64,000 nt of DNA, taken from NCBI GenBank assembly GCA_021809435.1, contig JAKBAD010000007.1:1-64000 (forward strand), in the 5' to 3' direction. The position numbers were made by a program, and so were the translations under genes. This DNA comes from Pseudomonadota bacterium. Its GTDB lineage: Bacteria; Pseudomonadota; Alphaproteobacteria; Acetobacterales; Acetobacteraceae. How positions within the stretch are numbered: position 1 is the stretch's first letter; every line of letters starts with the position of its first letter. Below the pieces are notes generated by a model. It made no database searches and had not been told where the DNA came from. It saw only the letters and a program-made list of their open reading frames with translations. This document shows positions 1 to 12,333 of the stretch, piece by piece.

Positions 1-127
1 GTGCAGAAATCCCAAAAACGAAAGGAGAAAAACCAGTCCTTGACCCCATCATGAAACCCAAATCATAACCAAAGGGCGGGTCAAATCTCAGTGGAATTCC
101 CGGGTCACTTCTCAGTGGAAATCAACA
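1..127. mobile_element. End of an IS21-like insertion sequence (partial)
   Basis: Two near-identical 21-base direct repeats lie at 78-98 and 102-122, sharing GGGTCA followed after two bases by TCTCAGTGGAA, with 3 mismatches and starts 24 bases apart. The block ends in ATCAACA at 121-127, which read on the other strand is TGTTGAT. Paired internal repeats next to a TGTTGA-type tip are typical of IS21-family ends. A short open frame at the left edge (1-54, stopping at TGA) could be the last codons of an istB gene, but it is too short to identify. The transposase genes would lie outside the window to the left. Confidence 0.5.
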
Positions 128-305
128 GGGTGGGGCCCAGACTTAGCCCATTGGACACACTGGCCTGCATACGTCGAACGCCCGCACGGTGTCGGGCGCG
201 AATCCAGATTCCGGTCTTCCTGCTTCCGTGGTGCTTCCGCGGAGAAATTTTACTTCTTTTTCAAAACGGATTAACTTGACAAGTCATTGATTATACTAAT
301 AAAAA
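128..305. other. Intergenic, no gene seen
   Basis: This stretch separates the IS21-like end from tRNA-Arg. The last 70 bases are AT-rich compared with the surroundings. A TTGACA hexamer near 276 has no well-spaced -10 partner and points away from the minus-strand tRNA. I see no convincing gene. Confidence 0.4.
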
Positions 306-382
306 TGGCGGACCCGGCGCGATTCGAACGCGCGACCTTTGCCTTCGGAGGGCAACGCTCTATCCAGCTGAGCTACGGGTCC
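306..382 (-). tRNA. tRNA-Arg (anticodon CCG)
   Basis: The minus strand folds as a full cloverleaf. It has acceptor GGACCCG/CGGGTCC, D-arm GCTC/GAGC, anticodon stem TTGCC/GGCAA around loop CTCCGAA (anticodon CCG, reading CGG), T-arm with TTCGAAT, and an encoded 3' CCA. It sits 49 bases downstream of the secA stop on the same strand. An IS21-like end lies about 180 bases away on its 3' side. Confidence 0.95.
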
Positions 383-431
383 TTGCGAGTGTCTTCTATC
401 CGCAAATGCGCGCGTTAAGCAACTGCCCCGG

Positions 432-3161
<2,730 letters not shown>

Positions 3162-3244
3162 GTTGGGGGCGGGTTCCGCTAAATATTATAAAGAAAAGGC
3201 TGCGTTCACATAGTCGCCGGGGGGGGCGGGGTCAAATCCGGGGG

Positions 3245-4168
3245 TCATAGCAGTACGAAATCCCGCGGTGCCAGCGGGGGCGGGGGCGCTTCGCCCTGGG
3301 CTTCGGCCGCGCTGATCTCTATGGCGCGCACCATGGCGTCGAGCGGCAGGGCATTGGCGGTCTGGCCGAAAGGCTCTTCAAGCTCCTCACCCAAGGCGTC
3401 GAGCCCCAGAAAGGCGTAGGCCAGCACCAGCGAGAGCACCGGCGTGACGATGTTAAGGGAATCGACCATGGCGAACGGCAGGATCAGACAGAACAGCCAG
3501 ACCGAGCGATGCAGCATGAGCGAGTAGGCAAAGGGCAGGGGGGTGTTGCGCAGCCGCTCGCAAGCGGCCTGGATGGCGGTCATGGCATCGAGATGCGCGC
3601 ACAAGCGGGTAAGCAGAATATCGGAGAGGGCGCCCTGGCGATAGAGGGCGGTGAATTCCTCGGCCTGTATTTGCTGCACCAGCAGGGCGCGGTTACGCCG
3701 GGCGTTCAGCCGGGTCTGGCCGCCGGCGGGCAGCCAATCGGCGGCCGGTGCCGGGGGCGCATCGCGCAGTTGGTCGCGCAGGGCATGGGCAAACGCCGCG
3801 ACCCGCGCGGCGGCGCGGCGCTTGAGCGCCGAGTCGGGCTCGGGCAGCAGCGTGGCGATATCGCGCAGCAATGCCCGGCTGATACTGACCAGCGCGCCCC
3901 ATTGCTTGCGTCCCTCCCACCAGCGTTCGTAACAGGCATTGTTACGAAAACCTAAAAAGATTGACACGCCAAGCCCCAGCAACGTGAACGGCGCGGGGCT
4001 GATTTGCGGGAAGTGGCCGGGCCAAGCCTGGTGCACGGCAACCGCGACCACGGCGATGGCCAGGACAAGTGCCAGCCGGGGCGCGATGATGGGCAGAACC
4101 GAGCCGCGCATGGCCAACAGCAGCGCAATTCCGTTGGGGCGGGAGCGAACGATCATACCCTGTCTCAT
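3245..4168 (-). CDS. Bestrophin-like / UPF0187 family membrane protein
   Basis: This 307-residue integral membrane protein matches the bacterial bestrophin (YneE/UPF0187) family, whose members form pentameric anion or ion channels. Signs are an N-terminal hydrophobic helix pair followed by FRNNACYERWWEGRKQWG, the family's characteristic segment after the first helices, and a later hydrophobic pair around RSVWLFCLILPFAMVD. The open frame extends far upstream, but that part is antisense to the PPIase gene, so the start is placed at ATG 4168; ATG 4156 is the alternative. It lies downstream of nothing obvious and diverges from the PPIase gene (88 bases between starts). The transported ion cannot be told from sequence. 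Confidence 0.8.
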   Translation of the reverse strand: MRQGMIVRSRPNGIALLLAMRGSVLPIIAPRLALVLAIAVVAVAVHQAWPGHFPQISPAPFTLLGLGVSIFLGFRNNACYERWWEGRKQWGALVSISRALLRDIATLLPEPDSALKRRAAARVAAFAHALRDQLRDAPPAPAADWLPAGGQTRLNARRNRALLVQQIQAEEFTALYRQGALSDILLTRLCAHLDAMTAIQAACERLRNTPLPFAYSLMLHRSVWLFCLILPFAMVDSLNIVTPVLSLVLAYAFLGLDALGEELEEPFGQTANALPLDAMVRAIEISAAEAQGEAPPPPLAPRDFVLL

Positions 4169-4255
4169 ACACGCAGTTTTACGCCTCGGGCCAGTCTTGC
4201 CGGGGGCCTGAAGCTGGTTCATAGGGTGGCACAAATTCAGGAAGGGTTTTGTTCC

Positions 4256-5128
4256 ATGCGCCGTTTCGCCTCGCTTTCCGTTCTGGCTCTGGCTGCTGCC
4301 CTGGCGGCGCCGGCCGCTTTTGCCCAGTCCACCTCCGCCGCCGCGCCGGCGAAGGACCCGGTGGTGGCAACCGTGAACGGTTCGGCCATTCACCTGTCCG
4401 ATATGCAGGCCGCCGTGCAGAACCTGCCGCCCGAGGCTCAGCAATTGCCGCCCGATCAATTGTTTCAGGCAGTGCTGAACCAGCTGATCGACGGCAAGGC
4501 CCTGCTGGCCGCCGCCCACAAGGAAGGGTTGGAGAAGAACCCCGCCGTGCAGCAGGCCATGCAGGATGCCGCCAATTTCCGGCTGGAAAAGGCCTATGTG
4601 CAGGAGCACGAGGCCAGCGCCGTGACCGATACGGCCGTGCAAGCCGAGTATGACCGCGATTATGCCAACAAGCCGGGCCCTCAGCAGGTTGAGGCACGCC
4701 ATATTCTGGTGCAGACCCAGGCCCAGGCTGAGACCATCATCAAACAGCTCGACAAGGGCGCCGATTTCGCTACCCTCGCCAAGAAATATTCCATCGATCC
4801 CGGCGCCTCGAACGGCGGCGAGCTCGGCTGGTTCAGCGAGGATGAGATGGTGCCGGCCTTCGCCAAGGCGGCCTTTGCCCTCAAGCCCGGCCATTATACC
4901 GAGACCCCGGTGCAAACCCAGTTCGGCTGGCATGTGATTCTCTGCGAGGGCAAGCGTACCGCCCCCACCCCCAAGCTCGCTGATGTCGCTGACCAGATCA
5001 AGCAGAAGCTGGCCAATCAGGCGGGCGAGCAGGCAATCAACGATGCCCGCGCCGCGGCCACGGTGGTGGTTTATGACAAGGACGGCAAGCCCGTGCAGCC
5101 CAGCGCCGCCCCGGCCGCGGGCAACTGA
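4256..5128 (+). CDS. Periplasmic peptidyl-prolyl cis-trans isomerase (parvulin/PpiC type)
   Basis: This 290-residue protein has a signal peptide ([19 protein letters not shown], cleaved near AFA-QS), then a SurA-N-like helical region, then a parvulin rotamase domain from about residue 140 to 235. Conserved parvulin segments are [26 protein letters not shown] and FGWHVI. It should catalyse proline isomerisation and help fold exported proteins. A GGAAGG ribosome site precedes ATG 4256; the in-frame extension upstream to 4004 is antisense to the bestrophin gene and lacks a signal peptide. argJ begins two bases after the stop, so the two are probably co-transcribed. A secA-PPIase-argJ order is known from related genomes (recalled, not checked). 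Confidence 0.92.
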   Translation: MRRFASLSVLALAAALAAPAAFAQSTSAAAPAKDPVVATVNGSAIHLSDMQAAVQNLPPEAQQLPPDQLFQAVLNQLIDGKALLAAAHKEGLEKNPAVQQAMQDAANFRLEKAYVQEHEASAVTDTAVQAEYDRDYANKPGPQQVEARHILVQTQAQAETIIKQLDKGADFATLAKKYSIDPGASNGGELGWFSEDEMVPAFAKAAFALKPGHYTETPVQTQFGWHVILCEGKRTAPTPKLADVADQIKQKLANQAGEQAINDARAAATVVVYDKDGKPVQPSAAPAAGN

Positions 5129-5130
5129 CC

Positions 5131-6357
5131 ATGGCCAAGCTCCCCGTTTCACCGCTGGCGCTGCCCTTGCCGGAACTGCCCGCCATTGCGGGCGTGAAGC
5201 TGGCCACGGGCGAAGCGGGGATTCGCTATAAAGGCCGTACCGATGTGCTTTTGGCGGACTTCGCCGAAGGCACCACGGTGGCCGGTGTGTTCACCAAAAA
5301 CTTGTGTCCCGGTGCACCGGTGACCTGGTGCCGCGAGGTGCTGGGGGGGGGGCTGGCGCGGGGGCTGGTGGTGAATGCCGGCAATGCCAACGTGTTCACC
5401 GGGGCGGCCGGCGTGAAGGCGGTGACCGAAACCGCCGAGGCTGCCGCCGCCACGCTGGGCACCACCCCCAACCGGATTTTTCTGGCCTCGACTGGCGTGA
5501 TCGGCGAGAAGCTGCCCGCTGAGCGGATTGTGGCGGCACTGGACGGGCTGAAGGCCGGGCTGGCCGCGGATCGTTTCGTGCAGGCCGCCCACGCCATCAT
5601 GACCACCGACACCTTTGCCAAGGGGGCCACCCGCACCGCCGAAATTGGCGGAGTTGGCGTGCGCATCAACGGTATTGCCAAGGGTAGCGGCATGATCGCT
5701 CCCGATATGGCGACCATGCTGAGCTTCATTTTCACCGATGCCGCGATTCCCGCCCCCGCCTTGCAAGACATGCTGGCCAAGGGCGTGGAGCCGACCTTCA
5801 ATAGTGTGACCATCGATTCCGATACCTCGACATCGGATACCGTCTTGTTGTTTGCCACCGCTCAGGCGGGCAACGCGCCCACCGAGGATCCCGGCGAACT
5901 CGCTGATTTCCGCCGGGCCCTGCATGAGGTGATGCATGATCTCGCCCTGATGGTGGCGCGCGATGGTGAAGGCGCCCAAAAGCTGGTGCAGATTACCGTT
6001 GAGGGCGCGGTGTCGAATCATTCGGCCAAACGCATCGCCATGGCCATTGCCAATTCGCCGCTGGTGAAAACCGCTGTGGCCGGCGAGGACGCCAATTGGG
6101 GGCGCATTGTGATGGCTGTTGGCAAGGCCGGTGAGCCAGCCGACCGTGACAAGCTGGCCGTGGCGGTCGGCGGGGTGTGGATGGCCCAGGCCGGCGGCGT
6201 GGTGCCGGGCTATGATGAAACCCCCGTGGTGGCGCACATGAAGGGCCGCGAGATCGAGATTACCGTCGATATCGGGCTGGGCGAGGGGCGCGCGGTGGTG
6301 TGGACCTGCGATCTGACCCATGGCTACATCGACATCAACGGCTCCTACCGCAGCTGA
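5131..6357 (+). CDS. argJ: Glutamate N-acetyltransferase / amino-acid acetyltransferase ArgJ
   Basis: ArgJ transfers acetyl from N-acetylornithine to glutamate in the cyclic arginine pathway; some members also use acetyl-CoA. The 408-residue precursor self-cleaves into two chains at an Ala-Thr bond, and the expected motif PDMATMLSF is present with the nucleophile at Thr195. Other family marks are [10 protein letters not shown] near residue 83, the TGVIG turn, KGSGMIAPD, and the terminal [10 protein letters not shown]. Whether it is mono- or bifunctional cannot be read from sequence. It directly follows the PPIase gene and converges on cydC. Confidence 0.96.
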   Translation: MAKLPVSPLALPLPELPAIAGVKLATGEAGIRYKGRTDVLLADFAEGTTVAGVFTKNLCPGAPVTWCREVLGGGLARGLVVNAGNANVFTGAAGVKAVTETAEAAAATLGTTPNRIFLASTGVIGEKLPAERIVAALDGLKAGLAADRFVQAAHAIMTTDTFAKGATRTAEIGGVGVRINGIAKGSGMIAPDMATMLSFIFTDAAIPAPALQDMLAKGVEPTFNSVTIDSDTSTSDTVLLFATAQAGNAPTEDPGELADFRRALHEVMHDLALMVARDGEGAQKLVQITVEGAVSNHSAKRIAMAIANSPLVKTAVAGEDANWGRIVMAVGKAGEPADRDKLAVAVGGVWMAQAGGVVPGYDETPVVAHMKGREIEITVDIGLGEGRAVVWTCDLTHGYIDINGSYRS

Positions 6358-6424
6358 CAATCTGTCTATGGCGGCGCTGGGGGCGCTCGCGTGCCGGTCT
6401 GAGCACGCGCCGTCCGCGTCGGTT

Positions 6425-8068
6425 TTATGGGGCGGGCAGTTCGAGAACGGCGGTGGCCAGCCGTAGCGGGGCCTGGCGGTGTGTGGTGAGCAGGCAGGTG
6501 CGGCCCTGGCATAGCCGCGCCAGCGCGGCCAGAACTGCGTGTTCCGTGGCGCTGTCGAGCCCTTCGGTTGGCTCATCGAGCAGCAGAATTGGGCGGGGGC
6601 GCAAGAAGGCGCGGGCGAGCGCCAGGCGGCGGCGCTGGCCGCCCGAGAGCGCCGCGCCTTGTTCACCCACGCGGGTCTCGAGCCCGGCAGGCATGGCCCG
6701 CACCTCATCGCCTAGCGCCGCCTCATCCAGAGCCCGCCACAAGGCCGAACCATCGGCGCCGGGGGCGGCCAGCAGCAGATTCTCACGAATGGTGGTGTTG
6801 AACAGATAGGGCGCTTGCGGGACCACGGTGATCAGTTCCCGCAATGTGGCCGAAGGCAGGGCCGCCAAGCCAGTGCCGCCAATGGTCAGGCGCCCGCCGC
6901 GCAGGGGCCAAAATCCCTCGAGCGCGCTGAGCACACTGGTTTTGCCAGCACCCGACGGGCCGGTGATGGCCAGGCATGTGCCTTGCGGGACGCTAAATGT
7001 AAGCCCGGTGATGATTGGCGGCTGATCGGGCTCATAACCCAGGGTAAGGGCCTGGGCCTCAATGTCGAAACGCGAGGGCGGGGGAGCGGGATGGGCTGGC
7101 TCGGCCACCGGGGGCGGGGCGTCGGTGAGGTCAAAAATACGCGCGGCGGCGCCGCGCAATTCGGCGCGCGCTTTGAGAGAGGCCGGCAGCGCGGCAACGG
7201 CCTCGAAACTGCCCAGCACCAGCAGCGCGGCCATGGCCAACCCGGGCCCGTCCAGCCGGCCCTGCGTCACGGGCACCGCGAGCGCAAACAGCACCGCCAC
7301 CAGCATCCCGCCCAAAATGAGCGCGCCCGCGCCATTGCCAAGGGCGTTGCTCCAGGCCAGACGGCGCTCCAGCATTTGCGCGGCCATGGCATTGGCCTCG
7401 GCGCGCGCAGCCAGCCGGGGCAGCGCGCCATCCACCAGCCATTCAGGGTAGCCGCGCGTGAGATCGGTCAGATCGGCCGCATAGGCGCCGCGCCGCTGGG
7501 GCAGGGTGCGGTCAAACCGGCGTGTGAGACGGGCAAGCGCCATGGGCACGCCAAAACCGGCCAGTATCAGCCCGGCCAATACCACCCCCCCGGCCCGCCC
7601 GCTGAACCATGCCGTCGCCAGAGCCAGCAGCGGGATGGTCAGCGCCGCCACCCCCATGGGCAGCACCAAGCGCAGATAGACGCTCTCAAGGCTGTCAACA
7701 TCCGCCCGCAGGCGGTTGAGCAGATCGCCGTCGCGATAACGCGCGAGGCCCGCCGGGGCAAGCGGCACCAGGCGCTCATAGAGCCACACACGCAGGCGGG
7801 CCAGCAGGCGCAGCGTCGTATCATGCGTTTGCACCCGCTCGCCATAGCGGCCCATGGTACGCAGAATGGCCAAACCGCGTATGGCGGCGGCAGGGGTGAA
7901 ATATTCCAGCCGTGGGCCGCCATGGCCGCTTAACGCCATGGCCGCAATAAACCAGCCAGAGAGCGCCAGCAGCGCGACATTGGCGGCGATGACCAAGACG
8001 CCGAGCACCATGCCAGCCAGGGCCCGGCGCCACTGGGGCAGCAGCAAGGCCAGCAACCGTGTCAGCAT
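6425..8068 (-). CDS. cydC: Heterodimeric ABC exporter subunit CydC
   Basis: CydC pairs with CydD to form an inner-membrane exporter of reduced thiols or haem-related cargo needed to assemble cytochrome bd. The 547-residue protein has an N-terminal six-helix ABC transmembrane region and a C-terminal ATPase with Walker A GPSGAGKTS near residue 370, signature LSGGQRRR and Walker B LLLDEPTEGLD. Its ATG overlaps the cydD stop by 7 bases, showing translational coupling. It is the last gene of the regulator-cydA-cydB-cydD-cydC set and converges on argJ. Confidence 0.93.
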   Translation of the reverse strand: MLTRLLALLLPQWRRALAGMVLGVLVIAANVALLALSGWFIAAMALSGHGGPRLEYFTPAAAIRGLAILRTMGRYGERVQTHDTTLRLLARLRVWLYERLVPLAPAGLARYRDGDLLNRLRADVDSLESVYLRLVLPMGVAALTIPLLALATAWFSGRAGGVVLAGLILAGFGVPMALARLTRRFDRTLPQRRGAYAADLTDLTRGYPEWLVDGALPRLAARAEANAMAAQMLERRLAWSNALGNGAGALILGGMLVAVLFALAVPVTQGRLDGPGLAMAALLVLGSFEAVAALPASLKARAELRGAAARIFDLTDAPPPVAEPAHPAPPPSRFDIEAQALTLGYEPDQPPIITGLTFSVPQGTCLAITGPSGAGKTSVLSALEGFWPLRGGRLTIGGTGLAALPSATLRELITVVPQAPYLFNTTIRENLLLAAPGADGSALWRALDEAALGDEVRAMPAGLETRVGEQGAALSGGQRRRLALARAFLRPRPILLLDEPTEGLDSATEHAVLAALARLCQGRTCLLTTHRQAPLRLATAVLELPAP

Positions 8069-9744
8069 ATCTGGCCTCCAGATAGGTGCAGCACCCGGTC
8101 GAACCCGGCCACGGCCTCGGGCCGGTGGGCCACCATCAGCACCGCGTGGGTGCGCGCGAGCTCGGCGCTCAGGGCATTGATATGACCAATGAGCGTGCGA
8201 TCGAGACTGGCCTCGGGCTCATCGAAGACATAAAGCGCGGCGGGTTTGAGCAGGGCGCGCGCCAGGGCCAGACGGCGGATTTGCCCCCCCGAGAGCCCGG
8301 CGCCATGCTCACCCAGCCGGGTGTGCAGCCCGTGGGGCAGGCGGGCGAGAATGTCGTCCGCGCCGGCCTGGCGTAGGGCGGCCAGCAGCGCGGAGTCGGG
8401 GGCGGCGGGGTGGCTGAGGCGCAGAATTTCGGCCAGACTGCCCGCGCATAAGGTGGGTGTCTGCGGTAACCAGGCCACGCGCGAGACCCAGGAGGCGAGA
8501 TCGATGGCGCGCAGATCCTGGCCATTGATCGTAACCCGCCCGCCGGTTGGGCTTTCGAGACCCAGCAGCAGCTTGATCAGGGTGGATTTGCCGCTGCCTG
8601 TCTTGCCCAGCAGCCCCACGCGCTCGCCTGGGCGCAGGGTGAGGGAGAGATTGTTCAGCACTGGCTGCGCGGGCTGATAAGAGAAGCTCACCGCCTCTAA
8701 GCGCACCTCGCGAACGGGCCCGCTCAGGCGCAGCCCTGTTGAACGCGCCGGCTCAGGGGTGGCGAGCAAGGCGGTGATGTCCTCGGCGGCGGCCAGGGCT
8801 TCCATGCGCGCGTGATGCTGGGCGCCCATTGCCCGCAGCGGGCGGTAGAATTCGGGCGCCAGCAACAGCACGAAAAACCCCGGGAGAAACGCCATGCCGC
8901 CATAATAGAGCCGGAAACCGACATAGACCGCGACCATGGCGATGCTGAGTGTGGCGAAAAATTCCAGCACCAACGCGGAGAGAAAGGCGACACGCAACAC
9001 TGCCATCACGCCGCGCCGGTAATCCTCCGACACATCGGCGACGATCCGTGCCTGTAGCGCGCTGGCATCAAGGCGCCTGAGTGTCGCCAGCCCCGCGATG
9101 ACATCGAACAAATGCGCGCTGAGCAGCCCCAGGCGCTGCCAGGACCGTTTGTTGAGCGCCTCGGCCCCCTTGCCGACCACGATCATGAAGAGCGGCAGCA
9201 GAGGCGCGCTGAGCAGCATGATGAGCCCGGTTACCCAGTCGGCCGGAAACACCATGGTGAGCAGAGCCAGCGGCACAAACGCCGCCATAACCGCCTGGGG
9301 CAGATAGGCGGCGTAGAACGGGTCAAGCCGGGTAAGCCCCTCGGTGAGTAGTGTGGACAGGCGGCCGCTCGGATAGGCGGCCATGGCATGTGGGCCAAGG
9401 CGGGTCAGCTTGGCCAGCATTTGCCCGCGCAGCCCGGCGCGCACTGCCAGGGCGGCCTCTTGCGCCAGCCCCTCGGCCACCGTGCCCAGCGCGGCGCGGG
9501 CGGCGAATACACCCAGCAGCGCCCAGAGGCGTGGCGCCTGCGCGCCCAGGGGTTGGTGGTGGGTCAGCACGCCGTCAACCACCTCGGCCAGCAGCCAGGC
9601 CTGCGGCCCGAGCAGCAGCCCCGAGAGCGCGGCACCGGCCATAGCGCCCACGAGCCGGCCCCGGGCGGCGCTGGCGCGTGCGCGCAGCCACCCCCCAAGG
9701 CGGCGGCTTTCGGCGGCGTCGAGCGGTGCGGCATGGGTGGTCAT
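8062..9744 (-). CDS. cydD: Heterodimeric ABC exporter subunit CydD
   Basis: This is the partner of CydC, a 560-residue half-transporter. It has a membrane domain in the first 330 residues and an ATPase with Walker A GKTGSGKSTLI, signature LSGGQIRRLALARA and a D-loop DEPEASLD. The D-loop/Walker B reads YVFDEPEASLD, a normal arrangement with catalytic Glu. The start is set at ATG 9744 (MTTHAAPLDAAE); the open frame continues upstream but there it is out of frame over cydB. It begins 29 bases after the cydB stop, consistent with one operon dedicated to bd-oxidase assembly. Confidence 0.93.
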   Translation of the reverse strand: MTTHAAPLDAAESRRLGGWLRARASAARGRLVGAMAGAALSGLLLGPQAWLLAEVVDGVLTHHQPLGAQAPRLWALLGVFAARAALGTVAEGLAQEAALAVRAGLRGQMLAKLTRLGPHAMAAYPSGRLSTLLTEGLTRLDPFYAAYLPQAVMAAFVPLALLTMVFPADWVTGLIMLLSAPLLPLFMIVVGKGAEALNKRSWQRLGLLSAHLFDVIAGLATLRRLDASALQARIVADVSEDYRRGVMAVLRVAFLSALVLEFFATLSIAMVAVYVGFRLYYGGMAFLPGFFVLLLAPEFYRPLRAMGAQHHARMEALAAAEDITALLATPEPARSTGLRLSGPVREVRLEAVSFSYQPAQPVLNNLSLTLRPGERVGLLGKTGSGKSTLIKLLLGLESPTGGRVTINGQDLRAIDLASWVSRVAWLPQTPTLCAGSLAEILRLSHPAAPDSALLAALRQAGADDILARLPHGLHTRLGEHGAGLSGGQIRRLALARALLKPAALYVFDEPEASLDRTLIGHINALSAELARTHAVLMVAHRPEAVAGFDRVLHLSGGQIC

Positions 9745-9773
9745 GGGGCTTGGCGCTTGGTTCGGCGGGGCGA

Positions 9774-10817
9774 TTAGTGATAGGCGGCCAGGGCTGAGAT
9801 GCGGGCGCGGAATACCCAGATCTGGTAGGCATTGTACATCAGCATGATGGGAATGAACCCGCCCATGGCCAAGGTGAAGGTGAACAGCGACACCGCCGGG
9901 CTGGCGCCCGTGTAAATGGTCCAGGTGCCGGGCACGAGCCAGGGATACATGGTGGCCAGCATGGCCCCCGCCATGAGCGCCACGCCCGCGTTGAACCACA
10001 GAATGGCTGCAAGATCGCGCTCGGCGCGCATGGCGGCGCGCATGCGCACCACCACCGCCAGCACGGCCAGCGGCACCAGCGCCCACAGCCACATATGCGG
10101 CCCGAACCAGCGCAGTTGCGCCCAGGGAAACAGCCGCGCGCTGACGATGAGCGTGACGCCCACGGCCACCAGGGCAAGGTAGAACACCCCGTTGGTCCAG
10201 GACGCGGCTTGCCGGCGAATGGGCTCGGCCTTTTCAAAGCGGGCGCGCACGAACAGCAGGCCGGCCAGCAGCACGGCGATCACGGCGGCGGCGCCGGTCC
10301 AGAGGCTGAAAGGCGAGATAAAGCGCAGCGCGCCCCCCACATAGGTGGGAACCTGGCCGGGCGTAGTGGTGAGCGGGTAGCCCTGCAACACCGCCCCCAC
10401 CGCCATGCCGCCAAAAAAGGTGGTGGTCAGGCTGCCCAGGCCGAAAGCAAGGTCGGTGAAGCGCAGCCAGCGCTGATGCGCGAGATGGCGGAATTCAAGC
10501 GCCACGGCGCGGGTTATCATGCCCCACAGCGCCAGCGCCAGCGGCAGCATGAGGTAGCTGAACGTGGCGCCATAAACGAACGGGAACGTGCCAAACAGCA
10601 CGCCGCCCGCCACAATCAGCCAGGTTTCATTGGCATCCCATGTACCGGCCATGGCCGACATGATGGCCCCGCGCTCGTGTGGCTCGCGCACGAACAGCGA
10701 GAAAATGCCAGCCCCGAGATCGGCGCCGTCGAGCACCACATAGAGCAGCACGCATAAATCGAGCGCCAGCCACCAGGCAAATGTGACGAGGGTTTGGATT
10801 TGGGTCAGAGTATCCAT
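9774..10817 (-). CDS. cydB: Cytochrome bd-type ubiquinol oxidase subunit II (CioB/CydB)
   Basis: Subunit II of the bd-type quinol oxidase is a purely membrane-embedded partner of the haem-bearing subunit I. The 347-residue protein shows about eight or nine hydrophobic helices and the family opening WWLALDLCVLLYVVLDGADLG, plus GTWDANETWLIVAGG. The length is closer to CioB of cyanide-insensitive oxidases than to E. coli CydB (379). It begins 10 bases after cydA. The start is ATG 10817; the longer frame upstream runs antisense-like through cydA and is not used. Confidence 0.93.
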   Translation of the reverse strand: MDTLTQIQTLVTFAWWLALDLCVLLYVVLDGADLGAGIFSLFVREPHERGAIMSAMAGTWDANETWLIVAGGVLFGTFPFVYGATFSYLMLPLALALWGMITRAVALEFRHLAHQRWLRFTDLAFGLGSLTTTFFGGMAVGAVLQGYPLTTTPGQVPTYVGGALRFISPFSLWTGAAAVIAVLLAGLLFVRARFEKAEPIRRQAASWTNGVFYLALVAVGVTLIVSARLFPWAQLRWFGPHMWLWALVPLAVLAVVVRMRAAMRAERDLAAILWFNAGVALMAGAMLATMYPWLVPGTWTIYTGASPAVSLFTFTLAMGGFIPIMLMYNAYQIWVFRARISALAAYH

Positions 10818-10827
10818 GGCGGTGACC

Positions 10828-12270
10828 TCAGATGGGACGGACATAGGAGGGCAGGGCGGCCGGGTCGTGCGGCGCCGGCTCGAGGTGACCGAGCGGCTGG
10901 TTTCCCTCGGCCACCACGGGGCTGGCGAGATCGGGCCCCTGGCGGACGATTTTGGCCAGAAAATACCACACACTCCCCCACACCGTGAGCTCGAACGCCA
11001 TGTAGCCCACCAGCCAGAACAACGCGGCCACCACGCTCATGTGGCTGACCCCTTGATCGGTGCGCATGAGCCCATAAACCACGAAGGGTTGGCGGCAGAC
11101 CTCGCGCACCCACCAGCCGCACCATACGCCGATATAAGGGAGCACACCGCCCGCCACCACCGCGCGCAAAAACCAACGCTGCGCCGGCGCATTGCCAGGG
11201 CTAAGGCGGCCGCGCAGCATGAGAATCAGCCCCCAAAACGCCAGCGGCACCAGCGCGAACCCGGCCGCCACCATGACGCGGAAGGCATAGAACGGCACCA
11301 CCACCGGCGGCCGGTTTGGCGCGGGAATGTCATCGAGGCCAGTAACCTTGCCACTCCAGCTATGGGTTTCGATGAGGCTGAGCGCATGGGGGATGCTGAT
11401 GGACCAGGCAAAATCATCGCCCTTGGCGTTAGGCCAGCCGATAACCTGCCAGGAGGTGTCGACCGAGCCGTCGGCGTTATAAGTGTGATAATGTCCTTCC
11501 ATGGCGGCCAGCGCGGCGGGCTGGTCATCGGCCACCACGCGGCCCAGACCATCGCCCAGATAAATCTGCAGGGGCGCCACCACCACCAGCGCCGCGATGG
11601 CGTGGGTCAGGCTGCGCTGAAACAGCGCGGCATGGCGCTGCTTGAGCACAAACCAGGCCGAGATGGCGGCGACGAAACAAAGGGCGAGCTCGAGCGCGGC
11701 CAGCAGCATGTGCGGAAAACCAAGCAGCACATCGGGGTTGAGCAGCGCCGCCGCCCAATCGGTGACCTGGAAAATACCGTCCTTGAACACCACGCCCGCG
11801 GGCGTCTGCATCCAGGAATTGGCGTCCATGATCCACATGGCCGAGAGGCTGGAGGAAAGCGCGACATTGAAAGTGGCGAACAGATGCATTTTGCGGCTGA
11901 TCTTGCCCCAGCCAAAAATCATCAGCCCGATGAAGCCGGCTTCATACATGAAGGCGGTGATGGTCTCATAGCCCAGCACCTGGCCGAAAAACGGCCCCGC
12001 GGCCTGGGAGAACGGGCCGTAGAGAATGCCGAACGCCATTTCCATGGTGATGCCGGTGGCAACGCCGGCGGCGAAATTGACGATGAAGAGCTTCTCAAAG
12101 AAGCGCGTGAGACGGTACCACAGCTCATCTTGGCTACGCAGCCAGCGCCATTCGGCGAAGAACAGCAACATCGCCAGCCCGATGGTGAGCGGCGGATAGA
12201 GGATGTGCATGGAGGTGATCCAGGCGAAATCGAGCCGCGACAAAAGCACGGCCAGCGGGCTGTCTTGCAT
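10828..12270 (-). CDS. cydA: Cytochrome bd-type ubiquinol oxidase subunit I (CioA/CydA)
   Basis: This subunit oxidises ubiquinol and reduces oxygen to water without pumping protons, using haems b558, b595 and d. The 480-residue sequence aligns by eye with E. coli CydA. His22 in SMHILYPPLT matches the haem ligand His19. The pair of acidic residues in YETITAFMYEAGF matches Glu99 and Glu107. A His in GFPHMLLAA sits at the b558 ligand region. The loop after the fifth helix is short (GLDDIPAPNRPP follows quickly), which is the Q-loop form of cyanide-insensitive oxidases. It follows a GbsR/MarR-type regulator by 63 bases. Confidence 0.95.
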   Translation of the reverse strand: MQDSPLAVLLSRLDFAWITSMHILYPPLTIGLAMLLFFAEWRWLRSQDELWYRLTRFFEKLFIVNFAAGVATGITMEMAFGILYGPFSQAAGPFFGQVLGYETITAFMYEAGFIGLMIFGWGKISRKMHLFATFNVALSSSLSAMWIMDANSWMQTPAGVVFKDGIFQVTDWAAALLNPDVLLGFPHMLLAALELALCFVAAISAWFVLKQRHAALFQRSLTHAIAALVVVAPLQIYLGDGLGRVVADDQPAALAAMEGHYHTYNADGSVDTSWQVIGWPNAKGDDFAWSISIPHALSLIETHSWSGKVTGLDDIPAPNRPPVVVPFYAFRVMVAAGFALVPLAFWGLILMLRGRLSPGNAPAQRWFLRAVVAGGVLPYIGVWCGWWVREVCRQPFVVYGLMRTDQGVSHMSVVAALFWLVGYMAFELTVWGSVWYFLAKIVRQGPDLASPVVAEGNQPLGHLEPAPHDPAALPSYVRPI

Positions 12271-12333
12271 TGATAATCCCCAGTGATGTGTCTGCCGGTG
12301 TTCCGGCTTGTTTGACCCTGCTTCGGGCTAAAA

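Noticed and set aside
91-279. 62-residue ORF at the left edge
   Set aside because: It overlaps the IS21-like terminal repeats and has no ribosome site or recognisable motif.
4169-5152. Upstream extension of the bestrophin-like frame, 3245-5152, as a 635-residue fusion
   Set aside because: The extra part is antisense to the clear PPIase gene and has a low-complexity Gly/His/Leu composition. The family start at 4168 is adequate.
9745-10092. N-terminal extension of cydD upstream of 9744
   Set aside because: It lies over cydB in a different frame; the family start at 9744 follows the cydB stop.
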